From assembly GCF_022539505.1 (NCBI RefSeq), contig NC_061510.1:100270292-100334291 (forward strand): a stretch of 64,000 bases of DNA, read 5' to 3'. Source of the DNA: Lolium rigidum. Lineage: Eukaryota > Streptophyta > Magnoliopsida > Poales > Poaceae. How positions within the stretch are numbered: the stretch's first letter is position 1; each line of letters begins with the position of its first letter. This document shows positions 31,957 to 43,063 of the stretch, piece by piece. The position numbers and the translations under genes were made by a program. The notes beneath the pieces were generated by a model that searched no databases, was not told the DNA's origin, and saw nothing but the letters and a program-made list of their open reading frames with translations.

Positions 31957-33990
31957 CTAGGCAGATCAGATCATCATCTCCTATGCAGCTTAGACTTGAT
32001 AGGCAGCTTAGCTCTCCGCAGTCTTTGCAAAGATATATCTCCGAGACATTTCCTCTGTTCTTTGGATTCTTAGCTCCCTAGCTAGTTCTTTTACAGTTGG
32101 TTGGGTTTATATATGTTCGGCCAAAAGAGTCTGGGCAACATCTCTAGTAATATGGATGGACGAAACAAGTTAGATTTATAACTGGAAACAAGCATGACTG
32201 CAAGTGACATAAGTTAATGCTGCTGTCAGTTATGTTTTTTTATAAAAGGCGTTTTTATTGACTCATGATGTCGCATCAGATCGATATAAGAAAAACAAGT
32301 TCACACACCCAGCCCCCGGATGAATAGTGCACCCGATGATTTGGTGCTGTGTAACTTTCAAAAATTTCTCTTCTATTCTTCTATTAATTGAGAGGTTACA
32401 AACTTAACTGAAATGAAACTTCAGGCCATGATCCGAGAAGTGAGCGTTGTCATCCCAACTTTCCTTGCTCATCGCCCTACTTCGTCGCCAGGTCCGCTTC
32501 ATTATCGTGCCATCCCACAATGTTATCACACGGTGCCGATCTACTCTACCAAACAACGGAATCAACGACTGCGTCAGCTTGTTTATTCACTAACTGAAGA
32601 AAACACTAGCCGTCGAAACTGACAGAATAACAACTAACACTGAAGTTTCTAACGAAACTAAAAAAAATTAAACATCTGAACCTGGCAGTTCCCGGCCTGC
32701 AGCAAAACTGTCTCTTGGTCTGGTGTGCTTGGCATGTAAAGTAAGAATGGATTAATAGCTCACTATTCCTATTGTTTTATTATATACAACAAATACTATA
32801 AAGCAACTGAATAATATGCAACGAACATAAAATGAAAAGGGTACGGCCTCAAAGCAACGCGCTGTCGCCATTGTTATTTAAGATCATGGCAAAATGTTGG
32901 CAGTCTTGATTGATCGTACAAAAGCTTCAGCCCAAATTGCAGTGGTAGTGTTACACCTGATCGATGGGGGTCTAGATATGTCAATGATGTTATTTGCGGA
33001 GCCAGATTTACCGAAATGAGTGTACAGAGTCCAAAATTGCCATGGATTTTTCCTTGGCACCGAAGGAAAGCTATTCTAGGCTACTTCATATCCAAATTCT
33101 TCTGGAAAGTGGGTTTGGAAACGGCTAGCCCGAGCGCACGGGTTGATGACTAGTTTGCTCCTAATTAGTAATTACTTTGGTGGTTGGAGGACACAGCGAA
33201 GGAACATTCTTTTTAACATGGGTGAGGATTTGGATCTCCACCACCCTAGACACTCATACTGATTCTGAGTTGATAAGGTGTATTGTATCTTTTATATTTT
33301 ACCTTTTGTATCTTTAATTTGGATATCGGATGTTTGTACAGTTGTGTGCATTTTAGTTATATAGAGTCCGGGTGTAATGCTTAAACATTTTAAATAATGA
33401 AGTGTCATTTATCAACAACAAAAAATCGCATATGCTAACCCTGGAGTGACCAGAAAGTTCTAGAAAAAATTGCCTATAGATGTAATGATGCAAGTAGGAT
33501 GGGCCTTCCCGATAATCCCGCCTCCCATCCCGTCATAAAATCCATTTTGTTCCGTCTGGAAATACCCGTTTAGCGTCGTCGGGTTTAACCCTCCCGTCCC
33601 ATTAATCCCATTTGTAACGGTACCTTACACCGGAAAAAGCTCGCGCATGCAGACGCAAGTTTAATCCAGCAACTCGTTGTGCTAGCTAATTGAATCATGC
33701 ATGTGCGGTCAATCGACGGGTCCCATGGGTGTGTCTGGCTTCCTTAATCCCGCTTGATCCCAATGGGTGGAATACTCGTGAGGTGGGATATCCCGTTGTC
33801 GCGCCGCTTGCATCTTTATATAGATGCAAGGTGTGCCTCACAATGCATGTTGTGATTAATTGTTATCAAGAGAGAAAGTGCTAATATATGTCAAACTTTA
33901 TCGGTACACTTTTGCAGTGTTCCTCGAGTATATTGTAGCCACGGACACAACTCATAGAAAACATAGTACACCTCTTTTATTTATTATAAT
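31957..33990. other. 3' flank of the PP2C gene and intergenic DNA
   Basis: The first few hundred bases are presumably the PP2C 3' UTR; a poly(A) signal was not fixed. From about 32236 a T-rich start followed by 'ggcgtttttattgactcatg' looks like a minus-strand non-LTR retroelement end. 33480-33820 has several 'ccc(g/a)tcccat' phrases and may be a degraded DNA transposon. No gene is recognised. Confidence 0.35.
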
Positions 33991-33999
33991 TCGAACACA

Positions 34000-34376
34000 G
34001 GAATGTGTTTTGGCACATGGGAGCATATGCTCCCTTTATTTTGAAATGCATGTTACATATATTTTGAAATTTCAAAAAATTGAAACGAAAAATTCAAACG
34101 TACATCTTCATGTGCTACGCGCTCACAAAGTCGTTTCATAAAAATTCGACTTGTCGGACGTGTGTAAAAAACAAAATTCAATGCTGAAAATAAGGCTTTC
34201 GGAGATAAATTTTCTCTTTTCACAGACCAAAACATATTGGTTCCTCGAAACTTGACGAACGTACGTATATTGTGGAGATGTACATGTAGAATTTTTTGTC
34301 AAAATTTTTCGAAATTTTAAAATATAACTTTTTGATAGAGGGAGCATATGCACCCGAGAGCCGAATTGAATTTCCG
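34000..34376. mobile_element. Mutator-type MITE, copy 2
   Basis: 377 bp between perfect 9-bp direct repeats TCGAACACA (33991-33999 and 34377-34385). The ends ggaatgtgttttggcacatggg and cacccgagagccgaattgaatttccg are imperfect inverted repeats. It shares 'gggagcatatgc' near both ends, and interior style, with copy 1 at 30752. Confidence 0.75.
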
Positions 34377-34713
34377 TCGAACACACTACAATACACACTT
34401 AAACATCCATGAAACGTCACTGCTCTTGACTAGTATCACAATAGTACCATGGTACGGCACAACAAAAAAGCAGCATGCGGTACACTGCATTTAATTATTT
34501 ATGCATGTGGTAGTAGTAGATGGGTAGAGTCGTAGAGATAACACATAATGGACCATAAATATTTACCGAGGGGCCGGCAGGTCTTCTTCTTTGGTCTCAT
34601 ACTGGACACTGAAGGTATCCATCCCAGTGTATATGCCATCGTGAAGCTGGGTAAGCCTCACCTCTCCGGTGGGCAGAACATCCTTCTGTGTGTAGGAGAA
34701 TGGGACACATCAC

Positions 34714-34751
34714 ACTTGGCCTGTCACGTTCAAAAAAAAAACTTGGCCTGT
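34714..34751 (+). mobile_element. 16-bp poly(A)-ended insertion with 11-bp target duplication
   Basis: ACTTGGCCTGT occurs at 34714-34724 and 34741-34751. Between them is cacgttc plus A9. This looks like an extreme 5'-truncated retroposition event or a patch left by target-primed repair. It lies in the aerolysin part of the pseudogene and shifts its frame. Confidence 0.65.
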
Positions 34752-34844
34752 GATGCGATCGCACTCACCGTCACTTTCTTCATCTTTGGCACGACCACAT
34801 CATAGACGATGTTCTGCTTCGTCTCTTTCACCTCGGTTTCACCC

Positions 34845-36203
34845 AACTTTTTTCAATAAAGAGTATATATTAATATCGCGTAGATACCAATTATTACACT
34901 CAGCCTCTGCAACAACGCATTACCGTAGCGACATTACGGATGCACACAGCCCAAAAAAGAAAGAAGAATTACAAAAAAAAATCCCGCTACAGTAATCTAT
35001 TCCTTGAAACAACGGCACTAACACTACCAAGACAGCACCAGAAGTTCAGCTTCTCCAAAAACGACGCCTCCGAGAGGGAAACAGTGCACAAACGTCGTCG
35101 TCGCCCGATCATAGATCTTGGGTTTTTACCCTGAAAAAAATCTTCAATCTCAAAACAATGCCTTCAACAAGGCCATTGTCAGGCACAACCAATTAAGACC
35201 AGACCTGAGAGGTAAGACTTGAACTTCTCTTGTGTAGTCGCCCCACTTACATACCGCTGCTTCAAGTCACGAATCACCAAGCCAACTCCTCATCGCCACC
35301 CAGACTCGAACCAACATAGCTAGTCCTCAGATCTCGATTTACATGACATTCTCCGCCAGCACCACAGAACGAAAACGTGCTCCATGATATTAACAGCCGG
35401 CTGAACTTCGAAGCGCTCTCTCTGAAACCAAACAGCCAGAGAAAAAAACATGGGTGCGCACGATCGAATCTCACCCGATCCAGCAATCTCCAAGCATGAG
35501 TTGCCCAATGGAGTGCCAGCGGAGTCTTCCGGAACACAACACTTCCGTCAAAACGATGAGTGACATGCATCGGTAGATCTTAATCTTGGCGCGAGAAAAA
35601 ATCATAGGACCACCACCTTTTATTCAAGCCGAGCTGGAGAAGCCAGAACACAGCACCGTTGCAGATCGTCTTTGTGAACAAGGCCACAACCAGATCCGCA
35701 GCACGTTCTGTTTGGGCTGACAGGCCCAACTAGGCCCAAAGCAGCCCAGATCTCAGCCGAAGCAAACCTTCGTCCTCCTGTAACCGCTCGATAGGAGCGA
35801 ACCACCGCCGACCGGCGCCGCCCCAGGTCCACCGCGCCGCCTCCAAGACGACGGGTCTAGGCGGAACCTAGACCCACGGCCTGCCTCCACCACCCGCCGC
35901 CGTGAAGCGAACCGGGATCGGAAAGCCGCGGCCGCCTGGCCGGGATCGCCGCCCCGACCACCGGCGACAACCAACAGCGCCGACGCCGCCCCAGCCGCCC
36001 CGACGAGGAGTTCGCCGCAACCCCCATCCCCAGCACCATTCGGCACCAGGGGCCGCCGCCACCGCGGCCCACGCCGACGGCGGCGGCGGAGGGAGGCCGC
36101 GCGATCTGGACCTCTGGTGGCGATTTGTGTCGCTCCGGAGTCGCCCCTGGGGAGACGACCCGGGAGTCTGTTTTCACAAGGTCGAGGTCTTCTTCTCGTA
36201 GCT
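34845..36203 (-). mobile_element. Non-LTR retroposon without coding capacity
   Basis: About 1.36 kb, read on the minus strand. It has a GC-rich 5' part (36180-35600) and a 3' part with 'gtgcatccgtaatgtcgctacgg' (about 34920), ending '...actctttattg' plus A6 at 34848. The host phrase ggtttcaccc (plus strand) occurs on both sides at 34835-34844 and 36204-36213, a target duplication of at least 10 bp. There is no reverse-transcriptase or endonuclease ORF; the frames across the GC-rich part are not recognised. It is probably a LINE-derived element with 5' and 3' untranslated parts joined, or a SINE-like passenger. Confidence 0.6.
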
Positions 36204-36949
36204 GGTTTCACCCCAGTTATAGTCGGCGGTGAACTCGTAGCTGATTTCCGGCGGTGATGGTGGTCTTGACCTCCGCCTTGGTTGAGACGCTCGCGTCCCA
36301 GGTACTCGTCTGCATCTCTGTGACCGTCAGGGATAGCTTGACATTGTTGTTCTGGCCTCTGGGAGGTGCGGTTGATTGCAGAACGAGGTGGCCATGGTTA
36401 TGGTCTTATTGTCATACACCCTGGCCTTCTATATCCCATGGTACACCACGTTGTAGATCACCCGAGACAAGACCGGCTCCGCCACCCACAGCTTGGCCTC
36501 CTCGGTGATGTGGCTCTCGGCGGTGTTAAGGCAACTCGTCTTGCCGTCGAGGGTGAGCCTCCTGCGGAAGTGCTGGTTCGCCATGCTCTTGAGACCGTAG
36601 TAGTCGCCGACCTTGATCACCTTGAACAATGTGTCCTTGTAGCTCTCCTCGTCGTCCCCCTCTTCTCCGTCGGGGATGATCCAGTTCGTGTCAAATCTCA
36701 GGAACCTGTCGTATAATTTGGACCTGAGATGGACGGTGCCGTCGTCGTTGTAGTAGGTGGTGTACATCACGCTCGGGTCGGCGACGTCGTCACCGGAGAA
36801 CTGCAGGTACGGGCTGTCCTCCACGACTTCGCACACGCTCAGGTACTTGCCGTTGTCGCCCTTGAAGGCAACATAACGAGGCAACACTACATGATCCGAC
36901 ATATCGCGGAGAAGAAGAACTGAGTGAAGCTTGTCTTCTTCGTCAGCAT

Positions 36950-37810
36950 GTTCATGTATGGAGGCGTGTTTACCTAGCCGGGGATCATAGAAGCTGTTGT
37001 CGTACTTAGAGAATTGTTAGTTTGTAAACAACAACTTATTTAAATAGCACCAAAATTTGAAGTTTTGTCAACAACCACGGACCGCGGGCCTAAGTCCAAA
37101 TCCTTGCAGTAACTTAATGCATCCCTCGCCACTCAACACTATTTTCTACATTTTGCTTGAGATTTTCTCTCAGGTTAGGTGCTGGCTAAGTTAATTTGTT
37201 ACTCTTATATTTTTTTAAAGCTAGTTACAGTTAGGTTACTCTTTGAATTAAAGTTTAACTAGCACATTGCCTGTAGCAAAGAAAAAATAAATATAACACG
37301 ACCAAAATAATTTTGCATATTACTTTCTAAAAATATTACGCGGATCTCTAGCAAATGCACATGCTCTATTAAAGATGTCTGAGATTGGATGATGTTCGCA
37401 AAGAGGATGTCTAGCTGACTATTTCCACAAAGATAAGCTGGTGAATTGATGATAAATTGTTACTTTGCTCGCTAACATAGTAACATTGCTTACAACTTTT
37501 AGAGACATATATTCCCACAAGCACCAAACAGTCGAAGCTGTATATAAGCCACTGAAACAAACTGTAGGGCCATCACAAATTTCCCAGTGCAATCGAATTG
37601 AACTTCTCATCCACTTTTTTATAAAAAGAACTGAAGATTTGAGGCCTCTCCATGTGTCTGACGTTGAGCATGCAGAGCCAGACGGAGCGCTGGATCATGT
37701 GGAACGCAGCAGGCCGTTCAGCACGAAGTCGGGCGCACCATCTTCACCCGCCGCTGCATCTGCCGCGTCGAAACTGCGGCCAAGATCCTCTCAGGTCCGA
37801 ACACGGTTAC
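36950..37810. other. No gene recognised
   Basis: Presumably the 5' flank of the lectin pseudogene. From about 37640 the sequence becomes GC-rich and codon-like on the minus strand (37933-37718), but I do not recognise the product; it may be a gene fragment. Confidence 0.35.
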
Positions 37811-37816
37811 CAGCAT

Positions 37817-37913
37817 TGAGAACGCCGACCAGTTGAGCGCGTCGCTAAATGTCAGCGTAGAGTATCCAGGCACCCGACCCCGTCGTCCTTCTCCCACGTT
37901 CCACCATTCGTTC
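37817..37913 (+). repeat. About 97-bp direct repeat, copy 1 of 2
   Basis: Starts tgagaacgccgaccagttgag. A near-identical copy lies at 39848-39943, directly after the right end of the Harbinger-type element. The two copies differ at a few bases. Confidence 0.8.
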
Positions 37914-38314
37914 CTGTATGGTGGCCGTCGCATGTCCGATATTCTCCCATGGCCACTTCCATGGCCAAGCTTCTCCCATCCCCCCTCTTTGTATCATCCC
38001 TGTCCCCATCTCTCCTCCCCTCCCGGCTTCCTCAGCCAACCTCCACCTTATCGACCCCCTTCCCCGTTTTTCTAGAAATACACCTGCAGCGATTTGGGAA
38101 ATTCCCGCCGTGAAGGAGTTCCAGCTCGATGATAGCAAACCCCGTCACAGAACTTGGCTTATCCCCGATGGCCCTGAGCCAGACAGGATTGACCAGTCGT
38201 GGGAGTCTTCCTAGCGCACCAGCTCGGTCCGTGAGGGCAGCCCGACGGCGGCGCTGCCCTGATACTTTTCGCGTGCGTGGAAGACTCATGGAGAGATTTT
38301 GGAGAGGGCCATTA

Positions 38315-39847
38315 GAGCATCTCCAGCTGCGGCCCAAAGGTATTTGGAGTGTACCGGATAAAAATTCGTTCCCAACCGCGCACCCCAAAGGCCCTTTTTG
38401 TCCGGCGCTCCCAATACAGTGTCCGGCGCTCCAAACCCGTCCCCGCTTCACAAGGGACGCTCCAGGTACGTCAGACACAACGAAATGCGAGGCGGGGAGT
38501 GGCTGGACCGACGCGTCAGCGACATACGAACGAAGCGTCGTAGCTTTGCCTTAACGGCGACGGAGGGGCAGGCGGGACGTCTCGTCGGCGCTGCGCAACC
38601 TCCACGCGTCGCTGGTGTTCGCACGCCACCGCGCGTTCCCGCGCTATCTTCCCGCCGCTTCTAGCCTCTTCCCGCGCTATCTTCCCGTCTCTTATAGCCA
38701 TGCATGTGTCTATAAAAGGTCTTCCCCGCTCAATGGTAGCCACCGCAGCCGCCGGCACCCCTTTCTCCGTCGCAAGCACAGCCCTCGTCGCATACACACC
38801 ACCTGCGCAACGATGAACCGCGCTGGTGCCGGCCAGTTCCCTCCACCACCATCTCCACCACCATCTCCACCACCACCTCCACCACCTCCAACACCACCTC
38901 CAACACCACCTCCAACGCCGCAGTTCGATGTTGACCTGGAAGTTGCGGAGAACGAGGCGTGGGAGGAGGCGGCGCTGGCGGACACCATAGCGGTGTTCGA
39001 CGCTACCACGGCGGAAGAGCGCGCGGCGCCGCCGGGCGGAGGAGATGGGCGAGTGTGGCGTGCAGAGTGGGAGCGCCTGCACATGGAGCGGGATCTCCAG
39101 CACCGTGCGCGGCGGGAGGTGATTGAGCAGCGGCGGCGGGAGGCCCAGGAGCGTCAGCAGCGGTAGGCGGCGCAGGAGCGTCAACATCGGGAGGCGACGC
39201 TGGCGGCAGCGGAGGCGGCCTGGGGGGCGGGCGGACGTGTTGGCGGCGGTTGTGGTGGCGCAATTGGAGGAGGAAGAGGACGACAACGATGATGAGGCGG
39301 AGGCGGCGGCGGAGGAGGACGACAACTTTGGCCGACGACGGGCTGCACCCGAACGAGGAGGCGGATCAGCAACGAGCGCTCGTCGAGTCGTTTGAGTCGC
39401 AGAAGAAACTGCAGGATGACGCCCGTGCATGCGAAGACGAGCAGCTTCACCGCGTCGTTGAACTCTCCCTCCAGGCGGCGCAATAGGGGAGGGCAGGCGA
39501 GGACGCGCTGATGGAGCACCGGCGTCTTCTCGTCACCCTCCGTAGGGAGAGGCGGCACGCGGCGCAGGACCTATGGCGGAGGGGAGGCAATGACGGGTTG
39601 GGGCCATCGAACGCACCGTCGGGCGACCAGTAGGCTAAAATTAGATAATCTAGCCGTTTTCATTCAAACTTGTAAAATATAATCAAATTTGAATGAAAAC
39701 CTTTATTTTAATGCACTTTTATTTATTTGGGAGGGCGCGTTTGGGGGACGCGGCTAGGGAGTGACGTCCCCCAAACGCAGCATGAAGAAAACGCGTCCCC
39801 CAAAGACTCGATCTTGCGTCGTTTGGGGGATGTCGCTGGAGATGCTC
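38315..39847 (+). mobile_element. PIF/Harbinger-type element, second copy of a related family
   Basis: 1,533 bp. The ends gagcatctccagc and gctggagatgctc are perfect 13-bp inverted repeats, close to those of the element at 19941. The flanking triplets are TTA (38312-38314) and TGA (39848-39850), so the target duplication is imperfect or the right flank was rearranged. No transposase is present; a plus-strand ORF lies inside. Confidence 0.7.
38813..39486 (+). pseudogene. ORF of unknown function in the second Harbinger-type element
   Basis: The start codon at 38813 opens MNRAGAGQFPPPPSPP..., a Pro-rich run (SPPPP/TPPPTPP), then an acidic Ala-rich part, then Arg/Glu/Gln-rich coiled-coil-like sequence to a stop at 39166. 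The following region in other frames (39250-39486) ends EDEQLHRVVELSLQAAQ, which resembles a degraded ubiquitin-interacting motif. At least two frameshifts separate the parts. Like the ORF at 20098, it combines an acidic region with a UIM-like helix but has no transposase motif. Confidence 0.4.
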
Positions 39848-39943
39848 TGAGAACGCCGACCAGTTGAGCACGTCGCTAAATGTCAGCGTAGGGTATCCAG
39901 TCACCCGACCCCGTCGTCCTTCTCCCACGTTCCACCATTAGTT
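39848..39943 (+). repeat. About 97-bp direct repeat, copy 2 of 2
   Basis: Homology to 37817-37913 begins exactly at the boundary of the Harbinger-type element and ends at about 39943. Confidence 0.8.
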
Positions 39944-40290
39944 TCCGAAAGACCTTTCCTCCCTATCTCGCTCGTAGGCCATGCGAGCGCCCCCTTCCCC
40001 TCCGGATCTCCTCAGCCACGTTCCATGGAACATCCCCTGCCACGGTCGCACCCGGTGCTCGCCCTCCTCCTTCTTCTTTCTGGCTCCACCACCATCTCCG
40101 CCACAACCGGCCTCCATCCGCGCCCAGACAGAGGCGTATCCTTGTGGTGGCGGTAGCGATCGGAGAACAGGGGAGGCGTGGAGACTCCATTTGTATCCAT
40201 GTCTCGGTAATTTCATTACAAGAATCGCGGACTAAATCAAAATCAAATCAGCTATGGCCATGCTCCACCCGAGTCCACCCCATCTCTTAT
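39944..40290. other. No gene recognised
   Basis: GC-rich, with no recognised product on either strand. It ends at the start of a Copia LTR. Confidence 0.4.
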
Positions 40291-43006
40291 TGTAAGGGTA
40301 CATTGCGCCTATGTGTGGTTTTGGTAATTAATGACAACCTCTATGGACTAATGTTTTCATTGAGTTTATATGAAGGAATATTCCATATGTACTACTTGTA
40401 GTCCATGTGTTGGATTCAAGTATGGATGCCATGATCATAAAAGATATACCTTGAGTATCGGCATCAAGATCATCGATTTGAAGTCATATATGTGATATGA
40501 TCAAGAAGAATAAATGAAGATGGAGTTCTTATTTGGAACTCAACATTAGGCATGCTCTAGCTTATGTGTTAAGCAATGAATGATCAAGATCTTGAGTGCT
40601 TGATTCCAAGTGAAGAACTCAAGACATGGCTCTAAGTCGGTGTCATGATAGGCTCATGAGTTGAGATATGGTTGACTAAGATTTAGAGCATGCAAACAAA
40701 TGAAGAGTTCTTTGTACACCTCAAGATAGTATGATAGAGCATGAGAAGATACAAGGTTGACCAATACAAAGAACGAATAATAGATTCAAGTTTGGTCAAC
40801 ACATGAAGCATGAAGAATGTGCCACGTGAATTCATGTGGTATGGTAAGCCTTATCAATTGTGCTTCATGAACTAACCCATCATATATGTGTCCTTGTGTT
40901 GTCTATATGGGTTAGGTATCTTTCCATGGGCATGCATCAAAAGTGAGATCTCATATAGCCCATGAGAGGATGACATCAAGTGGTGATCGTCATCAAGGTT
41001 GAGTTGGGCAAGTTCAAGTTGAGCATCTCAAGAGGATTATATGCTTGAAGCTTGTCGTCCATTTGGTGATAATGGACATGTGAAGATGTGAATCAATGGA
41101 GCTTTCCCATCATTATGTATGGGGGAGCATTTGTGAGTCTTCACAAAGCAACAATTATCAAGTGAGGCATTCCGGCTTGAGTGGAGCTTGAAGAGTTATC
41201 ATCAAGATCAAGCGGTATGCGCAACGCAAAGGTATGACCTTGCTAGTTTTTCCTTTTACCGGTCTCAAGGTGGTTGTTGGGAGACCGGGTTATAGGATAG
41301 ATATCCGCACTATCAAGAGGGACTTTCGGTTGGGTAACTTGATCGCATCGTCTTAGGGAGCTCAATCCTTTGCATACTTTGCATATCCCTATTTCTTGTT
41401 GGTGTTTCTCTGTGTGAGGTTCTTTATCTTGTTGCTAGCTTTACAACAAGCCCAAGTTCATCGAAAACAGAATCCATATGCATCCTCTATTGCGTTTTCA
41501 AGTTTGGAAGTTTTACCGGTGTCTCTTTTCTAGATAGGTCAAAACATTCATCTTGTGGTTTTTACTCCGTGGGTGGACAATGATGTTTCTACGCATAAAG
41601 TTGTAGGGCTTGTTGTTCTGATTCCAACAAGCCCAATATCATCGAAATCAGAGTCCGGACGCAAAAGTTATGATGGTTTTTGTAAAACATGTTTTCATGT
41701 TTGACCCGGTGGCGTCGGCCTGTGGACCAGCCTCCCCGGCGCGGACCGGCTCCTGCTCCGATGACAACCTGGGCCATGTTTTGTATGTCCCTTATCCGCC
41801 CCGGTCACGGCCTGGCCTCAGGTCCGGTTTGGACCAGATGGTCCGGTCTGTGGCTTGGTCTGACCGGCCCCTGGACCGGATGGTCCGGTCTATGGCCCGG
41901 TCTGTGGCTCAGCCCCAGGCCCGGTCGGACCGGCTCTCACACCAGGCGGCCCGGTCCCTGGCCCGGATTTGGCTCGGTTTGCTAGGCTACACGAAAAACG
42001 TTCAGATGTGCCCCAAACGGTCATATTTCGTTTGGCTATAAAAGGGGCTTCTTACCCAACAGTTTTTTAGGGTTCTTAAGCATCTTTTTGACCACCATTG
42101 TTGAACCTCTTGAGCTTCCTTCCTCTCCCTTCCCTCCTATAATTCTTGCATATTCTTGGGGGATTTGAAAGAGGAGATATATATCTACAACCTCATCCAA
42201 TCCATTCCTCCTCTAAGTGAGGGGAACTCTTGGGATCTAGATCTTGGAGTCATTTGTTGTTTTCCTCCATTGTTCTTCTCCTCTCTAATCTCGTCCTAGC
42301 ATTTGTTGCTTGTGTGGGATTTGAGTGTGAAGGATTTGAACACCTTTGGTGTTCTTGCTTTGCATCATTGCATAGTGTTGAGCTCTCCACCACGATTAGT
42401 TCGAGTCAGAGACCATGAGCTTGTTACTCTTGGAGGGTGACCTCCTAGTTGGCTTGGTGGCTATCACGGTGACCTCTTCGTGGAAGATTGTGAAGAGGCC
42501 CGAGCTTCTCCTTCGTGGAGCTTGTGAAGTGGTTGTGGAGCTTTCCATATCCGGAGTGGAGGAAAAGCTAACCATAAGGAAAGGGACATTATCATTTGTG
42601 GGTTTGGCTCGGAGAAGAAGGTGAGCCTTCGTGGCGTTGGGGAATCCTTCGTGGGACCTCCACCTCTCCAAACGTGACGTACCTTCTTGCAAAGGAAGGG
42701 AACACGGGAATACAGCTTCGTCTCCGCGTGCCTCGGTTATTTCTATACCCGATCTTACTTTCCTTGTGATAGCCATCGAGCTTGAAGTATCTATTATATC
42801 TTGCTATTACTTGTTGTTCATATACATATATTGTGCCTATCTTTCTTAGCTCTAGTTGTTGTTGTTGCACTTAGTTGAGCCTAGCATATTTAGGGTTTGT
42901 GCTTGTAGAATAAACATAGTTTAATTCTGCATTCTTACAAGCCAAATCCGTAAGAGTTTTTAAACGCCTATGTACCCCCCCCTCTAGGCGACATCTCGTC
43001 CTTTCA
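40291..43006 (+). mobile_element. 5' LTR of a SIRE/Maximus-like Copia element
   Basis: 2,716 bp, TGTAAGGGTACATTGCGCC...CGTCCTTTCA, followed at once by a Copia primer-binding site. The length fits the SIRE (Maximus) lineage, whose LTRs are long. It contains a TATA box, ctataaaag, at 42036-42044, and a GC-rich block at 41700-41990 built of many short 'ggtccggt/ccggt' phrases. The 3' LTR is not in the window because the element is interrupted at 44514. Confidence 0.8.
42036..42044 (+). promoter_or_regulatory. TATA box of the Copia LTR promoter
   Basis: ctataaaag within 'tttggctataaaaggggctt', placed as expected upstream of the R region in a long LTR. Confidence 0.65.
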
Positions 43007-43008
43007 GC

Positions 43009-43020
43009 TGGTATCAGAGC
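43009..43020 (+). promoter_or_regulatory. Copia primer-binding site
   Basis: tggtatcagagc, complementary to the 3' end of initiator Met tRNA, two bases after the LTR end. Confidence 0.85.
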
Positions 43021-43063
43021 AAAGTCTCTCCTTGTTTAAGGCTTCACCGCCTTGAGAGTAAAG

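Larger units (their letters stand above)
34563..36902 (-). pseudogene. Hfr-2-like amaranthin lectin / aerolysin-type pore-forming protein, disrupted
   Basis: Minus strand. 36902-36429 is an open 157-codon frame starting MSDHVVLPRYVAFKGDNGKY, an agglutinin (amaranthin-type) domain as in wheat Hfr-2, a Hessian-fly-responsive protein; amaranthins bind GalNAc-type sugars. A stop codon ends it at 36429. Sequence of the aerolysin-like domain follows (about 36340-36204) with frameshifts. It is cut by a 1.36-kb retroposon (34845-36203) and resumes at 34844, running to a natural-looking stop at 34563-34565. A 16-bp insertion at 34725-34740 and a small indel near 34710 shift the frame in the last part. 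In intact relatives the aerolysin-type part is thought to insert into membranes; this copy cannot make that protein. Only the lectin domain could still be translated. Promoter activity is unknown. Confidence 0.75.

Noticed and set aside
35753..36211. Minus-strand Arg/Gly-rich frame of 152 codons
   Set aside because: It lies in the GC-rich 5' part of a non-LTR retroposon; length is explained by base composition, and no domain is recognised.
38516..39430. Minus-strand frame of 304 codons, the longest in that area
   Set aside because: Ser/Arg/Trp homopolymer runs are typical of reading a GC-rich ORF backwards; the plus-strand start at 38813 is the better coding candidate.
43009..43020. Possible tRNA-like sequence
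   Set aside because: The match to tRNA is only the 12-base primer-binding site of a Copia element; no cloverleaf can be built around it.
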